Assembly: GCA_002439285.1 (NCBI GenBank) | Contig: DJTQ01000253.1 | Location: 1-11,263 of the forward strand | Direction: 5' to 3' | DNA from: Paenibacillaceae bacterium UBA6304 | Lineage (GTDB): Bacteria; Bacillota; Bacilli; Paenibacillales; Paenibacillaceae | Length of the DNA: 11,263 bases | Shown: positions 6,146 through 11,263 of the stretch, piece after piece | How the letters are laid out: every line of letters starts with the position of its first letter | Numbering within the stretch: position 1 is the stretch's first letter | The notes under the pieces: generated by a model | Seen by the model: the letters and a program-made list of their open reading frames with translations, nothing else | The model's database searches: none | Told to the model about the DNA's origin: nothing | Made by a program: the position numbers and the translations under genes

Positions 6146-7936
6146 ATGAGCACATTACCGAAACGTTCCGAAGTCCAAATGGACAATACATGGCAACTGG
6201 AAGACTTGTTCCGTGATCAGAAAGCCTGGGACGAAGCTTTTGACGGATTGAAACAATTAAAGAAGAAAGCGGCCGATTACGAAGGGAAGCTCGATAACCA
6301 TCAAAATATCAAGGCTATTTTTACCTTGGAGGATGAAATCTCGCTAAACCTGGAACGGCTGTATGTTTACGCCAATTTGAACCATGATCAGGATACGACC
6401 AACCCTACATACCAGGCGCTTACGCAAAAGGCCAAGAAACTGAACGTGGAAATTAGCGAGGCACTGTCCTTTATTACACCGGAGATCTTATCTCTGCCGG
6501 AGAGCGAGCTGGATGCCCTGATCGACAACCCGGAGCTGGCGGACTACAAATTTACACTGCAGGAAATCAAACGCGAGAAAGCGCATGTCCTGAGCAAAAC
6601 CGAAGAGGCTTTGTTGGCCCAAGTCGGTAATTTGTCGCAGGCGCCGCAGCATATTTTTGGCATGATCAACAATGCAGATATCAAATTCCCGAAAATCGAG
6701 GACGAGAACGGAAATGAAGTGGAGTTGACGCACGGCAGCTACATTCAGTTCTTGGAAAATCCGAACCGCGATGTGCGCCGCCGCGCCTTCAAAGCGATTT
6801 ATGAAACTTACGGTAAGCAAAAGAACACGATTGCGGCTACCTTAAGCGCCAACGTTAACAAAAACATGTTCTATTCCAAGGTTCGCAAGTATCCTTCGGT
6901 ACTGGAAATGTCCTTGTATGGCGACAATATTCCTAAAGAAGTTTACACTAATCTCATCGACACGGTTCACGAGAGTCTTCCGTTGCTCCACCGTTATATG
7001 AAACTCCGCAAAAAACTGCTCGGCGTCGACGAGCTTCATATGTATGACCTGTTTGCCCCGCTGGTAGAAGAGTACAAATGGGACATCACCTATGAGGATG
7101 CGAAGAAAATGGTGGAAGAAGGCTTGAAACCGCTTGGAGAGAACTATCTTAGCGTGCTGCGCGACGGCTTCAACAACCGTTGGATCGATATTTATGAGAA
7201 CGAGGGCAAACGGACCGGTGCTTACAGTTGGGGCGCTTACGGTACGCATCCCTACGTACTTCTGAACCACAAAGACAATTTGAACAGCATGTTTACACTG
7301 GCTCATGAGATGGGTCATGCGCTGCATTCGTATTTTTCCGATGAAGCCTTGAATTATCGTGACGCACAGTATACCATCTTCCTGGCCGAAGTGGCCTCGA
7401 CGACGAATGAAGCCCTGCTGATGGATTATCTGCTTAAACATTCGACCGATCCAAAGCAAAAGATGTACCTGTTGACCTATTACGCCGATCAATTCCGGAC
7501 TACGCTGTTCCGTCAGACAATGTTCGCGGAATTTGAAAAGATCATTCATGAACGGGCCGAAGCGGGCGAAGCGCTCACTCCGCAGGAGCTGTCTTCCATC
7601 TACTACGAGCTCAACGTTAAATATCACGGTAAAGAAATGGCAGTAGATCAGGATATCGAAATGGAATGGGCGCGGATTCCCCACTTCTATACGAGCTTCT
7701 ATGTATACAAATATGCCACCGGCTTCTCTGCGGCCACCAGCTTCTCGAAGCAGATCCTGGAGGAAGGCCAGCCGGCGATAGATCGTTATCTCGGCTTCCT
7801 TAAGAGCGGCGGCAGCGACTATTCGATCAACATCCTGCGCAAAGCCGGCGTAGATATGTCTACGCCGCAACCGGTGCGCGAAGCGATGAGCGTATTCGAA
7901 GATATCATTGAACAAATGGAGAATTTGACGAAATAA
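6146..7936 (+). CDS. pepF: Oligoendopeptidase F (M3B zinc metallopeptidase)
   Basis: 596 residues from the ATG at 6146, the usual length of PepF. The zinc motif HEMGH is at 387-391 and the third ligand is probably E415 in FLAEVASTTNEA. The N-terminal helical domain (LPKRSEVQMDNTWQLEDLF, about 4-22, then the long helical region to about 200) and GAYSWGAYGTHPYVLLN before the zinc site are typical. PepF cleaves short peptides inside the cell and serves in peptide turnover; in B. subtilis overproduction interferes with sporulation peptide signals. Its ribosome binding site AAAGGAGG is perfect. No clear promoter was found between 5941 and 6016. A hairpin at 7956-7984 follows the stop. Confidence 0.96.
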   Translation: MSTLPKRSEVQMDNTWQLEDLFRDQKAWDEAFDGLKQLKKKAADYEGKLDNHQNIKAIFTLEDEISLNLERLYVYANLNHDQDTTNPTYQALTQKAKKLNVEISEALSFITPEILSLPESELDALIDNPELADYKFTLQEIKREKAHVLSKTEEALLAQVGNLSQAPQHIFGMINNADIKFPKIEDENGNEVELTHGSYIQFLENPNRDVRRRAFKAIYETYGKQKNTIAATLSANVNKNMFYSKVRKYPSVLEMSLYGDNIPKEVYTNLIDTVHESLPLLHRYMKLRKKLLGVDELHMYDLFAPLVEEYKWDITYEDAKKMVEEGLKPLGENYLSVLRDGFNNRWIDIYENEGKRTGAYSWGAYGTHPYVLLNHKDNLNSMFTLAHEMGHALHSYFSDEALNYRDAQYTIFLAEVASTTNEALLMDYLLKHSTDPKQKMYLLTYYADQFRTTLFRQTMFAEFEKIIHERAEAGEALTPQELSSIYYELNVKYHGKEMAVDQDIEMEWARIPHFYTSFYVYKYATGFSAATSFSKQILEEGQPAIDRYLGFLKSGGSDYSINILRKAGVDMSTPQPVREAMSVFEDIIEQMENLTK

Positions 7937-7955
7937 ATAGAGCGCTTTGTCAGTG

Positions 7956-7990
7956 AATCCCTTGCTCCTTGCGGGCAAGGGATTTTATAC
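7956..7990 (+). terminator. Terminator-like hairpin after pepF
   Basis: AATCCCTTGC (7956-7965) pairs perfectly over 10 bp with GCAAGGGATT (7975-7984), followed by TTATAC. The stem is good but the T-run is only TTTT, so readthrough into the lapA-like gene is likely. TTGCTC (7962-7967), an 18-bp spacer and TATACT (7986-7991) overlap the same bases and could be a weak promoter for the genes downstream. Confidence 0.65.
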
Positions 7991-8018
7991 TGTCATAAGA
8001 AGGAGGTGTTACCTCGCC

Positions 8019-8342
8019 ATGAAAATTCAATGGTCCTTAATATTAGGCATGGTGTTTGCGCTTATTACCGCGGTATTTGCCGTAATCAACGTCGACCCCG
8101 TGCCTGTGAATTTGCTCTTCGGCTCGATCAGTCTTCCCCTGATTCTTTTGATTCTGGGCTCCACGCTGCTCGGCGGCATTATTGTCGGAGCCTTCGGTAT
8201 TTATCGCGGCTACCGTCTGCAAAAAGAAGTAAAATCATTGAATGCTAAGCTCTTACATATCCAGGAGGCTACCGGTTATGTTGTTCCGGAACCCGTTGCC
8301 GCTGAAGCTCCGGCTGATGATACGACTCCACTCCAAGACTAA
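8019..8342 (+). CDS. LapA-domain (DUF1049) membrane protein
   Basis: 107 residues from the ATG at 8019, with AAGGAGGTG upstream. Two membrane helices (about 6-25 and 37-61) flank a short loop NVDPVPVNLLFGS, in the order known for LapA-type proteins (in E. coli LapA/YciS pairs with LapB in lipopolysaccharide control; Gram-positive members have no known role). After the second helix come a basic, coiled-coil-like stretch YRLQKEVKSLNAKLLHIQ (65-82) and an Ala/Pro-rich acidic tail, probably cytosolic. It opens a plus-strand cluster with the M42 peptidase, 33 nt further on. Confidence 0.85.
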   Translation: MKIQWSLILGMVFALITAVFAVINVDPVPVNLLFGSISLPLILLILGSTLLGGIIVGAFGIYRGYRLQKEVKSLNAKLLHIQEATGYVVPEPVAAEAPADDTTPLQD

Positions 8343-8375
8343 TCACAATACTCGAATTCCATAGGAGGCTTATCC

Positions 8376-9413
8376 ATGAACATTCAACCGAATGAAACTT
8401 ATATTTTGGATTTATTGAAAAGATTGCTCGACACCCCTAGCCCAAGCGGATATACCCGGGAAGTCATGAACCTGGTCCGTGAAGAAGCGGAAGCCTTAGA
8501 AATCCCATTCTCACAGAACGAAAAAGGCGGTGCCCTGCTGCGTCTGAAAGGCAGCGATTCGTCCCGCACGATCGCGCTCAGCGCCCATGTCGATACGCTC
8601 GGCGCCATGGTCCGCGCCGTGAACTCGAACGGGACGCTGGCCATTACTTCCGTCGGCGGATTTATGATGAACAGTATCGAAAACGAATACTGTCAAATCC
8701 ATACCCGTGGCGGCAAGGTCTACACCGGGACGATCCTGTCGTCCCATCCTTCCGTCCATGTGTACAGCGATGCGCGGGAATTCAAACGCGAAGAACGGAA
8801 CATGGAGGTTCGCATCGACGAGCTCGTGGAGAGCAAGGACGATGTGCTGAAGCTGGGCATCTCGGTCGGGGACTTCATTTCCTTCGACGCCCGGGCCGTG
8901 ATTACGCCGAGCGGCTATGTGAAGTCCCGCCACCTGGACGACAAGGCCAGCGTCGCCGCGCTCTTCGGCCTGCTGGAATCCAGTAAGCGCGAAGGCTGGA
9001 CACCGAAGCATGACCTTGTATTCCTCATTTCCAACTATGAGGAAGTCGGTCACGGGGCGTCCTGGATTCCGGACGGCGTTAATGAAATGATCGCCGTCGA
9101 TATGGGCGCGATGGGCGATAACCTGAGCTGTAAGGAGACCGATGTCTCCATCTGCGCTAAAGACTCCTCCGGCCCTTATGACTATGACATGACCGGCCGG
9201 TTGATCGAGCTGGCGAAGGGGCTGGATATGGCCTATGCGGTGGATATTTATCCGCATTACGGCTCGGACGCCTCCGCCGCGCTGCAGGGCGGCCATAACA
9301 TTAGAGCCGCCCTGATCGGTCCTGGCGTGCACGCCTCGCACGCTATGGAAAGAACGCACAAGCAGGCGATCTTCAATACGACCAGACTGCTGGCCGCTTA
9401 TGTTGCCGGCTGA
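8376..9413 (+). CDS. M42-family metallopeptidase (glutamyl aminopeptidase/endoglucanase-like)
   Basis: 345 residues, the usual length for the family. Expected ligands and catalytic residues are present: AHVD (H71, D73), RHLDD (D188 or D189), NYEEVG (E222, E223), VDMG (D242) and GVHASHAMER (H319 or H322). Family enzymes are cobalt- or zinc-dependent aminopeptidases, often dodecameric, that finish the breakdown of peptides in the cytosol; some were once called cellulases. TAGGAGG stands 7 nt before the ATG. It follows the LapA-like gene and its last 14 nt overlap the next gene, so translation is probably coupled. Together with PepF it would complete a peptide-degradation pair, but the two lie on either side of a terminator-like hairpin. 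Confidence 0.95.
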   Translation: MNIQPNETYILDLLKRLLDTPSPSGYTREVMNLVREEAEALEIPFSQNEKGGALLRLKGSDSSRTIALSAHVDTLGAMVRAVNSNGTLAITSVGGFMMNSIENEYCQIHTRGGKVYTGTILSSHPSVHVYSDAREFKREERNMEVRIDELVESKDDVLKLGISVGDFISFDARAVITPSGYVKSRHLDDKASVAALFGLLESSKREGWTPKHDLVFLISNYEEVGHGASWIPDGVNEMIAVDMGAMGDNLSCKETDVSICAKDSSGPYDYDMTGRLIELAKGLDMAYAVDIYPHYGSDASAALQGGHNIRAALIGPGVHASHAMERTHKQAIFNTTRLLAAYVAG

Positions 9414-10182
9414 TGCTTCGGCAACAAGGAGCCGCTGGCCCTTGGCGGCATTGGCCGCAGGGCTGCTCGCGCTTAGCGTAATCGGAATGCTGGTTTGGGG
9501 ACGCAGCTATTTGCTTCCCCATCCTTACAAGTACTATAAGGCTGTCGCAGACGGTGGTATGGAGATCCACGCGCTCGCAGTAAAGCCTGAGCGGATCGAG
9601 CTCCGGGCCGCGGACCGGCCGCTGCGAGAGTACCGCGTATATGGTATCAACGGCGGCTTCTTCTATCAGAACAGCATATTGTCCATCGCGGTGAACGGAG
9701 ACGTTCCGGTGAAAGGACAGGCAGGCGAATACGGCTCCGGCTGGTTTAACGCTAAGTACCCTCGCGGCACGTTAGTCTGGGACGAAGCTGCCGGAAAGTT
9801 CTCGGTGCAGATCGCTTCGTCCGCAGACGAACTCCAGGTGCAGGACCGTAGCCGCTATTTTGCCCAAGGCGGCGTTAGCATGAATCTGGGCAATGACGAT
9901 GCCTGGGCGGAAGCCATCCTCCGCGAGTATCTGCCAAATCCTGACGAGCGGCGCCTACGCTCCAGTCTCGTCTACGACGAGTCGGGGCTCCTGTGGCTGA
10001 TCGCGACCCCGAACCGGTGCACCGCCGCCGAATTTCGTGATGCGATTCAAGAAGTGATAGCGCCCGATTCCTTCAAGGAAGGTATTTTTCTGGATGGTGA
10101 CGGCTCCTCTCAGTTGAAAGCGGCAGAAATCTCCCTGTACGGGGATTCGCGGGATTTGCAGCAGATTATCGCCATCCATTGA
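9400..10182 (+). CDS. Membrane-anchored phosphodiester glycosidase (NAGPA-domain) protein
   Basis: 260 residues. A signal-anchor helix at about 13-34 (WPLAALAAGLLALSVIGMLV) follows three Arg/Asp residues, so the body lies outside the membrane. Signatures of the NAGPA/DUF2233 fold are GINGGFF (82-88), QGGVSMN (156-162) and FLDGDGSSQ (230-238); the last is usually DGGGSS, so G to D at 233 is a variant. Bacterial members are implicated in hydrolysing phosphodiester-linked sugars, mostly without a defined substrate. The ATG at 9400 overlaps the M42 stop by 14 nt with a weak ribosome binding site, so it probably depends on translational coupling. A TTG start near the anchor is possible but would lose the basic N-terminus. 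It ends 28 nt before a strong terminator. Confidence 0.9.
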   Translation: MLPADASATRSRWPLAALAAGLLALSVIGMLVWGRSYLLPHPYKYYKAVADGGMEIHALAVKPERIELRAADRPLREYRVYGINGGFFYQNSILSIAVNGDVPVKGQAGEYGSGWFNAKYPRGTLVWDEAAGKFSVQIASSADELQVQDRSRYFAQGGVSMNLGNDDAWAEAILREYLPNPDERRLRSSLVYDESGLLWLIATPNRCTAAEFRDAIQEVIAPDSFKEGIFLDGDGSSQLKAAEISLYGDSRDLQQIIAIH

Positions 10183-10207
10183 TCGTGTCACCGACTCTCA
10201 GTTGTTG

Positions 10208-10243
10208 AGACCGCCCGTTATTTCGGGCGGTTTTTTTATTTTT
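10208..10243 (+). terminator. Strong rho-independent terminator
   Basis: ACCGCCCG (10210-10217) pairs perfectly with CGGGCGGT (10224-10231) around TTATTT, followed by a nearly continuous T-run to about 10243. It closes the LapA-like, M42 and NAGPA cluster. Confidence 0.95.
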
Positions 10244-10269
10244 CCGGGGATAGCCTAACGTACCTCATT

Positions 10270-10443
10270 GATGCTATTCGGCAAATTCTCCTTTGCCAAA
10301 AATTCTAAGGAACCGGGGGTAATCTTAATCGTCCGGAATCCGGGAGGTTTCCCCCTAAATTCGCGAAGTAAAGCCAATACGATTCCTTACAACCCCCAAC
10401 TCGCTTTAAAGGGCGAATAAGGATTGTACGGTTCGTTAGCATC
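10270..10443 (+). other. Candidate structured RNA element, nested multi-stem
   Basis: By eye this gap folds into nested stems. The outer stem is GATGCTA (10270-10276) with TAGCATC (10437-10443). Next come a hairpin GGCAAA-TTCTCC-TTTGCC (10280-10297) and a stem AAGGAACC (10307-10314) with GGTTCGTT (10430-10437) that has one mismatch. An arm of 11 pairs with a bulged T (10378-10389 with 10418-10428) is capped by TCGCTT-TAAA-GGGCGA (10401-10416). GGGGG (10315-10319) can pair with CCCCC at 10351-10355 or 10393-10397. The G-U pairs in the arm and cap favour the plus strand. No open frame of note crosses it. It matches no riboswitch I can name, and no promoter or T-run is evident. It could be a small RNA, an unusual leader or an interspersed repeat. 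Confidence 0.5.
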
Positions 10444-10535
10444 GTGAAAGCACCAAGCAAACCCCTCTCGTGAACCCGGCTACTTAATTACCTTTTGAGT
10501 CCAGTGCATAAAAAAGTCCCCTTCAAATACAGCCC
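10444..10535. other. Unassigned stretch between the structured element and the marR control region
   Basis: I see no gene here. It holds a very short GTG-AAAG-CAC hairpin (10444-10453), runs of C, and the phrase CGTGAACCCGGCTACTTAAT, which recalls loosely the end of c-di-AMP (ydaO-type) riboswitches, but the rest of that consensus is absent. No terminator or promoter was found. Confidence 0.4.
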
Positions 10536-10538
10536 CTT

Positions 10539-10637
10539 GTTATATATAACACAGCATCAAAAACACGGCGTTTGATAAAGTTTGTATATAAAGCTTTATC
10601 ATAAAACTTCTTTGCTCCAAAGAAAGGTCGTGTTTTC
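10539..10637 (+). promoter_or_regulatory. Palindrome-rich control region of the marR-like gene
   Basis: Four symmetrical elements crowd 100 bp. GTTATATATAAC (10539-10550) is a perfect palindrome. TGATAAAG (10573-10580) pairs with CTTTATCA (10594-10601) around 13 bp, a spacing that could be an operator for the MarR dimer. AAAACACG (10560-10567) pairs with CGTGTTTT (10629-10636). TTCTTTG-CTC-CAAAGAA (10608-10624) is a 7-bp hairpin that overlaps the AAAGAAAGG region. Candidate sigma-A boxes (TTGATA at 10572-10577, TATAAA at 10587-10592, TTTATC at 10595-10600) are too ambiguous to call. Confidence 0.55.
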
Positions 10638-10639
10638 GA

Positions 10640-11116
10640 ATGGATGACCAGGAACCTTGTGACCAGAACGTTGTGAGCGAAATTTGCGAGTCGACACTGG
10701 CTATAGCCCATCATATGGGCAGGTTGTTTTTTAATGAAGGCGATTCCATTTTACCAAGCAAGTTCTTCATTCTTCTGATGGTTTCCCGAAGCGGCCCCTG
10801 CATGGTCTCCCAAATTGCCGGTCAGGTCGGTCTCTCCTCCAGCGCCAATACGATCGCCGTGAACAAACTTGTCAAGGATGGCCTGCTGAAAAGGGTCAAG
10901 GACAAACAAGATAAACGAATTTGCTGGATTCAGATCACTCCGTCCGGCCAATGTATCCTGGATGAAATGATCACCAAACGGAACCATGTATTTCAAAATA
11001 TTCTGGAGGATTTCCCGGATGCGGACCTGACGATTTTTTTACGCTCCTTAAAGACGATTCAAGAGAAATTTACTTCAGATGCTATGCCCCTCTCCTTGCA
11101 AAGCCACTCTCTTTAG
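10640..11116 (+). CDS. MarR-family transcriptional regulator
   Basis: 158 residues. The winged helix lies at about 54-103: CMVSQIAGQVGLSSSANTIA with recognition helix about 66-81, then wing LLKRVKDKQDKRICWIQITPSG (82-103), with the D-R pair typical of MarR wings. Flanking helices form the dimer interface. There are five cysteines (7, 16, 54, 95, 105), so a thiol sensor is possible but not shown. AAAGG is about 12 nt before the ATG at 10640 and partly hidden in a hairpin. The stop lies 14 nt before the ATG of the acyl-CoA dehydratase activase gene, so the two are probably one transcript, and the latter may be the regulated target. The upstream palindromes fit autoregulation. Confidence 0.93.
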   Translation: MDDQEPCDQNVVSEICESTLAIAHHMGRLFFNEGDSILPSKFFILLMVSRSGPCMVSQIAGQVGLSSSANTIAVNKLVKDGLLKRVKDKQDKRICWIQITPSGQCILDEMITKRNHVFQNILEDFPDADLTIFLRSLKTIQEKFTSDAMPLSLQSHSL

Positions 11117-11130
11117 GAATAGGTGAAAAT

Positions 11131-11263
11131 ATGCTGCTGCAAATCGGACTGGACATCGGGTCGACAACGGCCAAAATGATCGTCATGCGACAGTCGGAAA
11201 TTGTATTCGAACATTACATCCGCCATTATTCGGACATTCAGAACGCCGTTCTCTCGTTATGGG
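11131..11263 (+). CDS. Acyl-CoA dehydratase activase (HgdC/BadF-type ATPase), partial
   Basis: Only the first 44 codons are in the window. IGLDIGSTTAKMIVM (5-19) is the phosphate-1 loop of the ASKHA (actin/hexokinase/Hsp70) fold, followed by EIVFEHYIRHYSDIQNAVLS. In this family the ATPase carries a [4Fe-4S] cluster and injects an electron into 2-hydroxyacyl-CoA dehydratases, an oxygen-sensitive step in anaerobic amino-acid fermentation; related large fused proteins of unknown role occur in Firmicutes. AGGTGAAAAT lies just upstream of the ATG at 11131. The rest of the gene, and whether it is the short activator or the long fused form, lies beyond the edge. Confidence 0.85.
   Translation, partial: MLLQIGLDIGSTTAKMIVMRQSEIVFEHYIRHYSDIQNAVLSLW

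Noticed and set aside
6842..7978. Long minus-strand frame (378 codons) antisense to pepF
   Set aside because: It mirrors the codon use of pepF, shows no recognisable domain and has no start signal. The plus-strand PepF motifs are unmistakable.
8511..9359. Long minus-strand frame (282 codons) antisense to the M42 gene
   Set aside because: It is a shadow of a high-GC third codon position; the M42 ligands on the plus strand decide the coding strand.
10253..10440. GCCTAACG ... CGTTAGC pair resembling integron attC ends
   Set aside because: There is no integrase, no array of cassettes and no second attC; the match is better explained by the nested stems.
10420..10440. Group II intron domain V-like phrase (GTACGGTTC)
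   Set aside because: The rest of the domain V hairpin, the GUGCG start and a reverse transcriptase are absent.
10305..10500. c-di-AMP (ydaO) riboswitch
   Set aside because: Phrases such as GGAACCGGGGGTAATC and GAACCCGGCTACTTAA are similar to parts of it, but the order, spacing and conserved 3' end do not fit.

Overview
The window looks like the chromosome of a Gram-positive bacterium of the Bacillales, most likely Paenibacillus or a close relative. This is inferred from AAAGGAGG-type ribosome binding sites, TTG and GTG starts, moderate GC, a Bacillus-type cold-shock protein, strong hairpin plus T-run terminators, and the families present. I could not run a search, so the genus is an inference. 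I see no tRNA, rRNA, CRISPR array, transposase or phage gene.

Left edge (1-420): the 3' end of an unidentified gene, a GC-rich tandem repeat, then four copies of a 22-nt imperfect palindrome (TAACGG...CCGTTAA) that may also end the neighbouring vanZ transcript. 421-1485 (-) is a VanZ-family membrane protein with an unusual C-terminal domain. 1539-1569 is a terminator. 4629 to 1644 (-) is a compact three-gene operon: a WYL-domain regulator with a candidate operator upstream, an AlkZ/YcaQ-like winged-helix protein, and an alpha/alpha-toroid protein with QxxDGGF/W motifs. 4630-5040 carries regulatory sites but no convincing gene. 5041-5238 (-) is a cold-shock protein with a TTG start, a textbook sigma-A promoter and its own terminator.

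Right half (+ strand): a 77-aa unknown protein, a 59-aa two-helix membrane protein, oligoendopeptidase F (preceded by an in-frame signal-peptide-like extension), then a cluster of LapA-like membrane protein, M42 aminopeptidase and a membrane-anchored phosphodiester-glycosidase-like protein, closed by a strong terminator. A 457-base gap follows. It contains a 174-nt segment that folds on paper into nested stems whose G-U pairs favour the + strand, and then a palindrome-rich control region. A MarR regulator and the first 44 codons of an acyl-CoA dehydratase activase (HgdC/BadF-type ATPase) end the window.

Most genes are ordinary housekeeping or accessory genes. The best leads are the structured intergenic element at 10270-10443, the WYL/AlkZ-like/toroid operon, and the possible dual start of PepF.
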